From Leptospiraceae bacterium (GTDB lineage: Bacteria > Spirochaetota > Leptospiria > Leptospirales > Leptospiraceae), in contig JADJFV010000034.1 of the NCBI GenBank assembly GCA_016708435.1, forward strand, positions 372,001-436,000: a DNA stretch of 64,000 nt. Reading direction: 5' to 3'. The translations under genes and the position numbers were made by a program. The stretch's first letter is position 1. Each line of letters opens with the position of its first letter. A model generated the notes under the pieces. That model was not told the origin of the DNA and made no database searches. It worked only from the letters and a program-made list of their open reading frames with translations. Positions 17,538-25,397 of the stretch are shown one piece after another.

Positions 17538-20453
17538 TCATTCTCCTACAATGAGCAATACAAGTTTAGTAGTAGGCTCGTCTTCTGCTTTGAAGTATAA
17601 ATTTTCCCAATTCTTCTTTCGGTTCTCGTAGTATTCTTCGATTCTAGTTCTTTCATTTTTATATTTCTTAAATTCGTTTGACTTATCGCTTAACGTCTTA
17701 ATCTTTGCGTCGAGCCATTCGGTTCTTTTTTGTTTCCAGTTTTTAAGTCGTCTGTCTTCAGAGCGAAGGTCTTTGACGATAGACTTTTCCCAGTCTAGCT
17801 TTTGGGTTTTCATAAAATCCATACTGATCTTAACAGCAGAAGCTTTAAGAGGCTCTGCTGCTTTGATGTTTAGCGTCTTACCGCTATTAGCCTGATTTAA
17901 AAAATTGGTCTTTGTAATTGCTTCTTCTAAACTCAAAAGCTCATGCGTTCCATTCTTATGAAATAAAACCGAATGCGGATTGACAACTATGGGAGTTCCG
18001 CCTTTCGAATTGACCTGACCGATAAAACAATAACAAAGCTCACCCTTGGCAAATTGGCTCGAATAGACGACAGGCGCAACACCTCTATCCAGGTGCATAA
18101 TCACACGCTCTACAAGCCACTCTAAGACAGGATGAGTTTCATTTGTGTAAAGAGTCTTCGACCAGTAGCCGCTTGTCTTACGCGCTCCTTCCATCGCAAG
18201 CATCACTTGTTTTTTGTCCTCGGTGAGTCTAAATACATTTCCTTCTGGAAATGCTTCTTCTGGAATAGAAGTATATCCCTGAATCACCGAGTTTTCCATT
18301 CCCAGTCTACGACGAAGCTCAGAGGGTAGACTGAATTCGTAGAGTTTGCCATGGGTCTCTATCGGCGGGTAATCTGTATTTACTTCTTGCAAAAAAGAAT
18401 AGGCTTTCTTTAGAAAATCCTGATTGGAATAAAACCGGACTTTTTTTGTAATCAGGCTACTTGGCTCTGGTAATTTCGTATTAGCCGCTTCTTCTTTACT
18501 TGCCTGTAGGGCTAGTTTAAGCATTTCTTCTAAGTAGTCGCCTTCATTCGCCTGATCGCTCTTAGTCTCAAAGATGTTTTCGTTTCCTTTTAAAATTCCT
18601 TCCTCTGCGATGAATCTTTCTTCTTCTTTCTCATCATAGAGTTTTAGAATGCTCTCTCCACTTCGTCTCAGGCGATTGATTTCTTCTACTTTAGAAATGA
18701 GTCTATCAAAGATATGTTTGTCACCCTGTAAAATTCCATTCTTAGTATTCACAAACAAATAGCGGATAACAGGCTCTTTAGTTTGACCGAGTCTATCTAT
18801 ACGACCATTTCTCTGGATGAGAGTAATAATCGACCACGGTAGATCGTAGTGGATAATTAGATTACACTCATGGTGCAAGTTTACACCTTCACTCGCAACG
18901 TCAGTCGCAATTAGGATTCGAATCGGGGAGGCTCCGGAGGAAAATGCTTCTACTGTTTTTGTCAAATGAATATCGGGAGTAGAGCCGCTGATAGTTGCAA
19001 TCGACTGCGCTATTTGTTTATCGTATTCACTGCTATAGTCTAGCTTAAATTCTTTCGCGAGTGCTTCTGCTAAATTGTCCTGCGTTTTTCTGTATTCGGT
19101 GAATACTAATACGCGGGGGCTTTCTTTTTTTCCAGACCAGCCGATTTTTTTTAGTTCATCTACGAGTAGCCTGTATCTGCTAGAAGATTCGATTTTTAAT
19201 TTGGCTAATTCTTTTTTGATCTGGTTTAAGATTTCTATTTCGCTACTTTTTGTCTCTGTCTTAGAAAGCTCTTTTAGCCTTTTGTCTACAGTCTCCTTGC
19301 AGGCTTCGGGACTCGACAAAAAGATTTTATACATTCCATACTGCAAAAGACTTTGACCGGAAAATTCTTTTTTAAATTCACTACGCATCTTTGCAAAGAG
19401 AGAATATACATTTTCTTCTTCTAGCGACGAATCACGAGTAGTCTCAGAAAGGGGAATTACCTTTCGATTGGAAAGTAGGCTTCCTGCTTCTTCTCTCACA
19501 TCTTCCTTAAACCGCATGAGAAAAAATCCTTTGATGTCCTCTACATTGTATTCTTTAAACGTAGGGTCTGGAATGATAGAAGGGTCGAGTAGGGAAATCA
19601 GTCTGCCAAATGTTTCCCGTTTTCCATTATGCGGTGTGGCTGTGGTTAATATGATATTGTCGCAACTCTGTGAAAGAACTCTTGCCAGCCTATAGCTCAA
19701 ATGTCGTTCGGGAAGACTCGCTCCTGCGACGTTATGCGCTTCATCTATGATGACTACATCCCAGCGCGCACTCTTTAAATAATGCTCATACTTTCCCACG
19801 TTTTTAAGTGTATCAATACTGATAATGACTCTGTGGTAAATCTCAAATGGATTTTTATTGGCAGGAACTTTGAGACGAAGCTTTGCAATTCCTTCCGAGT
19901 CAAGTCGGACAAGTGGAATATTAAACCGATTCCAAAGCTCCGACTGAAACTGTAAGAGCATAGATTTTTTAGCGAGCACTAAAATGCGATTCGCCTTACC
20001 GCGCCTGATTAGTTCACTTAGAATCATTCCTACTTGAATTGTCTTTCCAAGACCCACAGCATCTGCGAGTAAAAGCCGAGTGCGAAGTTGACCTAGCGCA
20101 ATATGAACAGTATCCTCTTGGAACTTCATAGAATCAAAAACGCCAGCATTTTCTAAGTCGGGCTCTTTAGAGGTTAATGGCATTTGCCGCAGATTCGCTT
20201 CTAGAAATAGTTTGGAAAATTCATACCCGCGAGAAGTGTCAGCTACTAGCTTTGTTTCGGCTGGATCAATGACTTCTATATTGTCAAGCTGGGTGATAAA
20301 AATCCTTTCCTGTCCGCGGGTCAAATCGTCCGTTCCAATACAGCTCAGGGTAAATTGACCATTGTCGTTTACCTCTGTCTTTAGAATCAACCACTCTGCA
20401 TCTCGAACTAAAATTCTCTGCCCTGCGGCAAACGATGTTTTGTCTTTAGTCAA
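17538..20453 (-). CDS. SNF2-family helicase (DISARM DrmD-like)
   Basis: A 971-residue SF2 ATPase. Motif I is DAVGLGKTIQ near 133, the DEAH box IIDEAHNVAG near 236, motif III TTATPHNGKRETFGRL near 270, and C-terminal helicase motifs VLVFTEYRKTQ, ATDVASEGVNLH and LIQRNGRIDRLGQ near 551. A long helical C-terminal region follows (LDWEKSIVKDLRSEDRRL...). SNF2 proteins of this form paired with an Eco57I-like methyltransferase are the DrmD-DrmMI pair of class 1 DISARM, where DrmD is thought to act as a DNA translocase. The start is TTG at 20453, with AGGATAG upstream and an 8-nt overlap with the preceding gene; the methyltransferase starts 1 bp after its stop. The DISARM assignment is inferred from architecture and context. 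Confidence 0.8.
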   Translation of the reverse strand: MTKDKTSFAAGQRILVRDAEWLILKTEVNDNGQFTLSCIGTDDLTRGQERIFITQLDNIEVIDPAETKLVADTSRGYEFSKLFLEANLRQMPLTSKEPDLENAGVFDSMKFQEDTVHIALGQLRTRLLLADAVGLGKTIQVGMILSELIRRGKANRILVLAKKSMLLQFQSELWNRFNIPLVRLDSEGIAKLRLKVPANKNPFEIYHRVIISIDTLKNVGKYEHYLKSARWDVVIIDEAHNVAGASLPERHLSYRLARVLSQSCDNIILTTATPHNGKRETFGRLISLLDPSIIPDPTFKEYNVEDIKGFFLMRFKEDVREEAGSLLSNRKVIPLSETTRDSSLEEENVYSLFAKMRSEFKKEFSGQSLLQYGMYKIFLSSPEACKETVDKRLKELSKTETKSSEIEILNQIKKELAKLKIESSSRYRLLVDELKKIGWSGKKESPRVLVFTEYRKTQDNLAEALAKEFKLDYSSEYDKQIAQSIATISGSTPDIHLTKTVEAFSSGASPIRILIATDVASEGVNLHHECNLIIHYDLPWSIITLIQRNGRIDRLGQTKEPVIRYLFVNTKNGILQGDKHIFDRLISKVEEINRLRRSGESILKLYDEKEEERFIAEEGILKGNENIFETKSDQANEGDYLEEMLKLALQASKEEAANTKLPEPSSLITKKVRFYSNQDFLKKAYSFLQEVNTDYPPIETHGKLYEFSLPSELRRRLGMENSVIQGYTSIPEEAFPEGNVFRLTEDKKQVMLAMEGARKTSGYWSKTLYTNETHPVLEWLVERVIMHLDRGVAPVVYSSQFAKGELCYCFIGQVNSKGGTPIVVNPHSVLFHKNGTHELLSLEEAITKTNFLNQANSGKTLNIKAAEPLKASAVKISMDFMKTQKLDWEKSIVKDLRSEDRRLKNWKQKRTEWLDAKIKTLSDKSNEFKKYKNERTRIEEYYENRKKNWENLYFKAEDEPTTKLVLLIVGE

Positions 20454-20877
20454 AGTCTTCTATCCTTATGATAAATTGGTTTAGCTCGGCTAATCGCAAA
20501 CAAGAGTTTAATACATCGACATCATCTTCAAATCCGATTGGAGACGATATGTCATCTTCTTCATCTTGTGTTAGGAAATAATACGCAATAGCCCCTTTCA
20601 GCCAATACTGTGAGTCAAGGGCAAGCTCAGACCAGCGCTTTTCTACTTCTAGAAAGGTATCGTTTATTTTTTGGGCAAGTTTTAAGTTTAAAAGCCCGTT
20701 TGTCTTTGCGATTTCTTCTAGTTCTTTGGTGTATTTCTTAGTTCGATTGGTTAGCTCAATAAGGGGAGTCTTCGCGTATTCGTTCGATAACTTTTGTAGG
20801 ATTTCAAATTCTTTCGGGTTTAGGTTACTGGGTATGTTTACTTTCACTCTAGTATTGCTCACTAAACAACACTTCAA
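20446..20877 (-). CDS. Small unknown protein leading the SNF2-methyltransferase operon (DUF1232/YkvA-like tail)
   Basis: Up to 143 residues, mostly helical and acidic. The C-terminal part, YWLKGAIAYYFLTQDEEDDI followed by a GFEDDVDVLNSCLRL stretch, resembles the DUF1232/YkvA pattern of a hydrophobic helix, an acidic Pro/Ile turn and a 'G..DDv.VL' helix, but lacks its membrane character. The function is unknown. It overlaps the SNF2 start by 8 nt, so translation is coupled and the protein is probably part of the same system. The longest start is a TTG at 20877; GTG codons at 20862 and 20847 are equally plausible because the first 10 residues (KCCLVSN) look unconserved. Confidence 0.6.
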   Translation of the reverse strand: MKCCLVSNTRVKVNIPSNLNPKEFEILQKLSNEYAKTPLIELTNRTKKYTKELEEIAKTNGLLNLKLAQKINDTFLEVEKRWSELALDSQYWLKGAIAYYFLTQDEEDDISSPIGFEDDVDVLNSCLRLAELNQFIIRIEDFD

Positions 20878-20920
20878 TTAGAGTCCCTTCGAAAGCAAGA
20901 GATATTTTTAAGAAATGGTA

Positions 20921-21283
20921 GGATTTTTCACCAAACTAATCCTGTAAATCCTGCGAATCCTGGAATCCTGTCGTGATTCTTTTTTTTGACAGGATTAACA
21001 GGATGGACAGGATTTTTCTTTTTAGTATTAACCAAAATCAATCCTGTAAATCCTGCGAATCCTGGAATCCTGTCGTGATTCTTTTTTTTGACAGGATTAA
21101 CAGGATGGACAGGATTTTTCTTTTTAGTATTAACCAAAATCAATCCTGTAAATCCTGCGAATCCTGAAATCCTGTCGTGATTCTTTTTCTTTGACAGGAT
21201 TAACAAGATGAACAGGATTTTCCTTTTTACTATTAACCAAAATCAATCCTGTAAATCCTGCGAATCCTGAAATCCTGTCTAAT
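20921..21283. repeat. AATCCTG/CAGGATT array, about 3.5 units
   Basis: Same roughly 100-bp unit and same orientation as the array at 11870-12484. Variants here carry GACAGGATTAACAGGATGGA and AATCCTGCGAATCCTGGAAT. It lies in the leader between the truncated UPF0175-PIN pair and the SNF2 operon, so it could be transcribed as 5' leader RNA. Open frames on both strands inside it are repeat artefacts. Confidence 0.9.
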
Positions 21284-21361
21284 TCTTTTTCTTTGCAGCT
21301 TGGGGGGGGTTTGTTTTTTTATCTCGCTTCGTCCAGATTGTTTTTTAGGTGTTTCTTGCCT

Positions 21362-21697
21362 TTAAGAGATTGAATTCCTTATTTCCATAAATTTTGCGAT
21401 ATTCCTGCCTTTTCTTTCATCTATAACTAACCAGTCTGCTTTTTTATTCATGGCAAGAGTAATAGCCTCGGCTTCTCCTCTATCCAGTTCCTTTTTTAGA
21501 AGAGGTTCAATGCTTTCTACTTCTTCTGTTATAAAAAGATTCTCAGGAAGAGCGAAGTCTTTTTTATATTTTGTATTTGTGAATTCTTTCTCTACAAACT
21601 TTGGAATAAAAATCCTTTCAAAGATTTTCTCCCATAGGTAAAGTTTTTTTATTTTTCCGAAGGCGATAATAGGACTAGTATTTGAAACTATAATCAT
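21362..21697 (-). CDS. PIN-domain (DUF3368) toxin, C-terminally truncated
   Basis: 111 residues against about 155-160 for the family. The N-terminal VSNTSPIIAF (Asn replaces the usual first Asp in V-x-D/N), E in VEKEF, RGEAEAITLAMNKKADWLVIDERKGRN and IAKF are typical of DUF3368. The protein then ends in MEIRNSIS and lacks the usual 'G..GiLl.Ak..g' helix and tail present in the homologue at 9900. The 3' flank is repeat-associated DNA with an 8-G run, suggesting deletion. It overlaps the antitoxin gene by 4 nt (ATGA). The toxin may be inactive. Confidence 0.72.
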   Translation of the reverse strand: MIIVSNTSPIIAFGKIKKLYLWEKIFERIFIPKFVEKEFTNTKYKKDFALPENLFITEEVESIEPLLKKELDRGEAEAITLAMNKKADWLVIDERKGRNIAKFMEIRNSIS

Positions 21698-21954
21698 AAT
21701 TTTCTAGCACTAGCGATTTCTTCTTCTATTTCTTCAGTATCCATTTTTACAACAGGGATTCCCATTCGACTGATTTCTGAAATGAAGTCTATTCGATTCA
21801 TTCCACACATCTCCGCTGATTGTCCTGTTGTTAAGAATCCTTCTTCGAAAAGTTTGATTGCTAGTAATTTCTGCGTTTCTTTACGGATTCTTTCTTTTGA
21901 TCCATCCCATTTTAAGAGTAATGAGTCCGGTAGTTCTATGGTAACGCTTAACAT
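21694..21954 (-). CDS. UPF0175 family antitoxin
   Basis: About 86 residues from the ATG at 21954, chosen because TAGGAG lies just upstream; an in-frame extension to 21993 has no support. It begins with the family strand LSVTIELPDSLLLKW, has helices KETQKLLAIKLFEEGFLTTG and SAEMCGMNRIDFISEIS, and ends with PVVKMDTEEIEEEI, as expected for UPF0175. It overlaps the truncated PIN gene by 4 nt. Its order and orientation match the pair at 10619-9900; the two antitoxins are only moderately similar, so this is not a recent duplication. Confidence 0.78.
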   Translation of the reverse strand: MLSVTIELPDSLLLKWDGSKERIRKETQKLLAIKLFEEGFLTTGQSAEMCGMNRIDFISEISRMGIPVVKMDTEEIEEEIASARKL

Positions 21955-22049
21955 TGTTTTACTCCTAATTTTATTCTCACTGCAAACTTTCAAGTGTCAA
22001 ACTCTTTTTCATCCTTTTCTAAAGTGAGAGAGCATTGTCCGCCCTTTGT

Positions 22050-22190
22050 TATTATCCTGTAAATCCTGGGAATCCTGAAATCCTGTCGTGATTCTTTTTT
22101 TTGACAGGATTAACAGGATGGACAGGATTTTTCTTTTTAGTATTAGCCAAAATCAATCCTGTAAATCCTGCGAATCCTGAAATCCTGTCT
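22050..22190. repeat. AATCCTG/CAGGATT repeat, one full unit plus partial
   Basis: Same orientation as the other three loci. It separates the UPF0175-PIN pair from the HU-like gene. The stretch from 22191 to 22406 holds no convincing gene or other signal. Confidence 0.88.
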
Positions 22191-22406
22191 ATTTCCTTTC
22201 TTCTCTGTTTGAGTTTGTTTGCGCAGTGTTTGCCCGAGCATTCGTCTCTGTTTAAGAATGAAATCTTAAAGTTTGCGAATAGATTTTTAAAGTTTGCGCT
22301 TGCGCCGGTAAACTTTGCGCGTGGATTTTGAGTGTTTGCCGCTGGATTTTTCTAGTAGGGAAGAGAAAAAAATTCTTTTCTTATTGACTTTGAATTGTAT
22401 GATTGT

Positions 22407-22447
22407 AAAAAAATCCCGTGGCAACTCTTCCCAGTCGCCACAGGATT
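22407..22447 (-). terminator. Rho-independent terminator after the HU-like gene
   Basis: On the minus strand AATCCTGTGGC pairs with GCCACGGGATT (one mismatch) around a 14-nt loop and is followed by a run of T. It lies 27 bp after the HU-like stop codon. Confidence 0.75.
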
Positions 22448-22473
22448 TCGTTTTGTTGGATTGGGGTCTTGGA

Positions 22474-23163
22474 CTAAGCTGCTTTAACGTCTTGTTCCAT
22501 TTCCCCGGTTCTGATTTCTGAGCCGAAGAGGTTTCTCACCCTTAGCCGGTAACTTTCTCCAATTACAATCCCATTGGGTGTTTTGAAAGAAACTAATTTA
22601 CTGGTTACTTGGGAGTATTCGCTCACTCGAATCTCCGCGCCATTCTTTTCGAGAAAGACTCCCTGGTTTAATTCCGCCTTATTAAACTTTAGGTTTTCGC
22701 CTCGAATCGCAACTAAATCGCCTGAGCTGAGTGTATCGACTGCTCCTGAGCTGATGTTTTCGACAGAAATAACCAAAGGCAGAATTTTGCCCTGTGCCAC
22801 TCTTACCGTTTTTGCCTCAATAGCGACTCTTTTGACAAACATCTGGCTCGGCACAATAGAAACCTCAACCGAATGTTTGTCCTCGGAAAATGCTTCCTCT
22901 GGGTTTTGAAATACACCCTTTACTTTGGGGCGTAGGATGCAAAATCCAAGATTAACACTTCTTCCCTGTGATAGGTTTTCTATGCAAACTCTCTCGAGGT
23001 TTTCCAAAACTGCTAAAACGTCGGGTGGTGTTGCCGTTGATCCATAGGCTAATGCTTTTATCACATTTCTTATATCCAAACTGCCTTCCAGCAGAGTCCT
23101 AGGTAAGTAGGGAGCCTTACCTTCCGTGCCAAGCTTGTTTTTAACGACTTGGAATTTGACCAT
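22474..23163 (-). CDS. HU-like DNA-binding protein with DUF4469 Ig-like C-terminal domain
   Basis: A 229-residue protein. Residues 1-125 look like the HU/IHF-related domain typical of Bacteroidetes proteins (YLPRTLLEGSLDIRNVIKAL, then VLENLERVCIENLSQGRSVNLG and the strand IVPSQMFVKRVA). Residues 130-225 form a beta-rich domain with SSGDLVAIRGENLKF and GESYRLRVRNLFG, fitting the DUF4469/IPT-like fold. Such proteins are thought to bind DNA, but their roles are poorly known. The gene is single, has GAGGTCC upstream and a strong terminator, and is divergent from an XRE-ImmA pair. Confidence 0.75.
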   Translation of the reverse strand: MVKFQVVKNKLGTEGKAPYLPRTLLEGSLDIRNVIKALAYGSTATPPDVLAVLENLERVCIENLSQGRSVNLGFCILRPKVKGVFQNPEEAFSEDKHSVEVSIVPSQMFVKRVAIEAKTVRVAQGKILPLVISVENISSGAVDTLSSGDLVAIRGENLKFNKAELNQGVFLEKNGAEIRVSEYSQVTSKLVSFKTPNGIVIGESYRLRVRNLFGSEIRTGEMEQDVKAA

Positions 23164-23249
23164 AGAGGTCCTCCGGAACCTTGATTAGCGACATAAATCG
23201 CCTGATTCCAAAACTCACATTACTTTAGTATTAAAATTTGTCAACATGG

Positions 23250-23297
23250 AAATATGCATAAAATACAATAAAACATTAAAAAAGTAAAAATATGCAT
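23250..23297. promoter_or_regulatory. Pair of AAATATGCAT sites between divergent HU-like and XRE genes
   Basis: AAATATGCATAAAA at about 23250 and AAATATGCATTAGA near 23288 each contain the palindrome ATGCAT, with centres 38 bp apart. The position between divergent genes, next to an XRE regulator, makes them candidate operators for that regulator. No binding evidence is available from sequence alone. Confidence 0.4.
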
Positions 23298-23371
23298 TAG
23301 AAATATATAAAAAAGATTTGAACTCAGAAAAATAGGCAAGAAAGAGTTTGACTTTCTTTCTATGTAAAAAA

Positions 23372-23701
23372 ATGGTAGATCAGCCTATGAATGCAAATGA
23401 TCTCTATTTAGAAATTGGGAAGAGGATTACCAATGCACGTCTTTCCCTTGGTTGGTCGCAAGAAGAAGCGGCTAGCAAGTTAGAAGTCACCCGTGTTACT
23501 TGGAATCATATGGAAAAAGGAAACCAAAAGATCGCCATCGATAGGCTTTTGGCAGTGGCAGAACTATTAAAAATTCCACCCGGTAGACTCGTTCCGGGGC
23601 TTTTGCCAGACGAGGTGACAGAGCGAGTAAAAGATGAAAACTTCTCAGAAGAAGAAACAGACACTATATATAAAACATTGGATAAATACCAAACCGAGTA
23701 G
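23372..23701 (+). CDS. XRE-family transcriptional regulator
   Basis: About 110 residues with a classic lambda-repressor-like helix-turn-helix: IGKRITNARLSLGWSQEEAA, SKLEVTRVTWNHMEKGNQ, IAIDRLLAVAELLKIPPGRL. The C-terminus is acidic and short. Start candidates are ATG at 23372, ATG at 23387 and a TTG at 23348; 23372 is chosen without strong ribosome-binding support. It lies 53 bp upstream of an ImmA/IrrE protease, which normally cleaves its partner XRE repressor. Confidence 0.82.
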   Translation: MVDQPMNANDLYLEIGKRITNARLSLGWSQEEAASKLEVTRVTWNHMEKGNQKIAIDRLLAVAELLKIPPGRLVPGLLPDEVTERVKDENFSEEETDTIYKTLDKYQTE

Positions 23702-23754
23702 GTGGTATTTGGGATAATTAGGATTAACCCCTTGAAATGTAGGGAGCAGATACA

Positions 23755-24273
23755 ATGGACAGAAAAATAAAAAAAGAAATTAACAAACTATTAAATACCA
23801 TTTCCTATGCTGGCGGAGTCGTTGACTTAGATGCAATTGCCAAGCATCTGGGAATTCGAGTGTATAAAGACAATCTACCGGACAATGTTTCCGGTGTTTT
23901 AGATTGCAGAAAAGCCATGTCGCCTATCGTATTAATCAATTCTACACACCATACCAACCGTCAGAGATTTTCTCTTGCTCACGAAATCGGTCATTTCGTT
24001 ATGCATCAAATCACTGGCGTTCACATGGACACAAAAGTATTTCTCAGACAGGATACTCCCAATCCTCTCCATTCTAGAATGGAAAGAGAAGCAAACAAAT
24101 TTGCCGCCGAGCTTACCATGCCCGAATTGCAAGTCAAAGAATCCTGGAATCAAATTTCTTCCGATTTCCTAGACGATAATCCCGTTGCCGCATTAGCTAA
24201 CCAATTCCAGGTAAGCGAAGGTGCCCTAATGATTCGCCTAAAAGAAATCAAAGGCTTAAATAAAATCTGGTAA
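23755..24273 (+). CDS. ImmA/IrrE-family metallo-endopeptidase
   Basis: A 172-residue zinc peptidase. The signature HEIGH occurs in SLAHEIGHFVMHQ near residue 80, and the third-ligand region EREANKFAAELTMP follows near 115, as in ImmA, IrrE and related COG2856 proteins. The strand ADSGVL-type segment is present as VSGVLDCRK. With the upstream XRE gene it forms a two-gene module that in ICEBs1 and Deinococcus controls derepression after a stress signal. Here it borders the defence-type island and may be a remnant of a mobile element or an independent stress switch. Confidence 0.88.
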   Translation: MDRKIKKEINKLLNTISYAGGVVDLDAIAKHLGIRVYKDNLPDNVSGVLDCRKAMSPIVLINSTHHTNRQRFSLAHEIGHFVMHQITGVHMDTKVFLRQDTPNPLHSRMEREANKFAAELTMPELQVKESWNQISSDFLDDNPVAALANQFQVSEGALMIRLKEIKGLNKIW

Positions 24274-24502
24274 TCTTATTGTTTTAAGAAATCTCCTTTG
24301 TTGTAATTTCTGCCAAAGGTATTTTCCTTTCTAATAGGTGTTGGCTACTTTTTTTTGAGGTTTGCGGTTTAAAAACCTTGTGCAAAGTAGAAGGTTAAAG
24401 TCCATTCTATGCCTTGAAGCTTTCAAAAACGTTTTTTCTTTACATTTAGAAGCAGAAGTAAAATTTTATCTAGAATGACTTTTACAAATAGGATGAATTA
24501 GG

Positions 24503-24697
24503 ATGCTACAAAACAGGCTCGCCATACTTGGATTTTTACTACTCGCTTTGCTTTATGATTGCAAGGCAATTGGAAATACGTTTCAACCCATAGAAGGGTT
24601 TGACGCAAAGACGAATGAAAGACTCGAACGTTTCTTTTGGAAACTAAAAATTACGATAAAAGAAAAATCGCAGTCTTTGATGGAGATGGAACTGTAG
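24503..24697 (+). pseudogene. Lipoprotein signal peptide and N-terminus of the HAD phosphatase, frameshifted from it
   Basis: The start ATG has AATTAGG upstream. The sequence begins LAILGFLLLALLYDC, a plausible lipoprotein signal with Cys near residue 20, then NTFQPIEGFDAKTNERLERFF. One missing T in the TTTCTTTT run near 24637 would join it to ETKNYDKRKIAVFDGDGT in the next frame. The full protein would be a secreted or lipid-anchored phosphatase of about 297 residues. Confidence 0.65.
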
Positions 24698-25395
24698 TCG
24701 GTCAGGCTCCACATTATATGGCGGATGAATGTCTCTACGAAGTAGCAAAAGCAAATCCACAAAAAAAAGCCGATGTGATTCAAAAGATGACAAAGCTTTC
24801 CAATGTTTCGATGGAATATGTGCAACTTCGAGTGAAATTCTTTGAAGGGGATACGGTGGAGTATCTGCGTGAGCTTGGGGCTAAATGCTATCATACGCAC
24901 TATGCAGGAAAAGTGTTTAAACCTATGGTAGGTCTCATTGGGGCTTTAAAGGAAAATGGATTTGAAGTGTGGATAATCACTGCTAGCCCGGAAGCACTCT
25001 ATCAAAAATTCTTAAGTGAAGAACTGCATATCCCAATTACAAATATTGTGGGAGTAAAGTCAGTTGTCCACGAAGGAAAAATTACAAGCACAATGATTGA
25101 GCCAATTCCGCAAGATCATGGAAAAAAAGAAGCGATTGAAACTTTCGTGCAGGAAAGACCTCTCCTTGTAGGCGGAAATAGTCGCGGCGACAAAGAAATG
25201 ATTGAATACAGCGGCAATTTAAAGTTAATCATCAATCCAGATGAATATGTAGCCGAAGATCAAACAGAAAGTATTGCCGAGTATGCGCGTAAGAACAATT
25301 GGGTGATAGCTAAAATCAAAGATGTTCCACCGGCGACATTTCCCTATATTTCGTCTATCGTATACAAAATGAAAAAAAATAAAACTAACGAGTAA
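24637..25395 (+). CDS. HAD-family phosphatase (probable lipoprotein, N-terminus in another frame)
   Basis: 252 residues from a TTG with no ribosome-binding site, so this start is probably an artefact of the upstream frameshift. HAD motif I is AVFDGDGTVVGQ, motif II WIITASPEALY, and the motif III/IV region PLLVGGNSRGDKEMIEYS. These define a Mg-dependent phosphohydrolase; the substrate is unknown. It ends 2 bp before glpT. A surface or periplasmic phosphatase next to an organophosphate transporter suggests processing of organic phosphate, which is inference. Confidence 0.75.
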   Translation: METKNYDKRKIAVFDGDGTVVGQAPHYMADECLYEVAKANPQKKADVIQKMTKLSNVSMEYVQLRVKFFEGDTVEYLRELGAKCYHTHYAGKVFKPMVGLIGALKENGFEVWIITASPEALYQKFLSEELHIPITNIVGVKSVVHEGKITSTMIEPIPQDHGKKEAIETFVQERPLLVGGNSRGDKEMIEYSGNLKLIINPDEYVAEDQTESIAEYARKNNWVIAKIKDVPPATFPYISSIVYKMKKNKTNE

Positions 25396-25397
25396 TT

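Noticed and set aside
1290..20877. Complete canonical DISARM
   Set aside because: No PLD-domain DrmC or separate DrmB could be found, and the extra SF1 helicase and nuclease domain do not belong to the described set.
21697..21954. Recent duplication of the UPF0175-PIN pair
   Set aside because: The two antitoxins and two PIN proteins share the family pattern but differ at most positions; they are paralogues or independent acquisitions.
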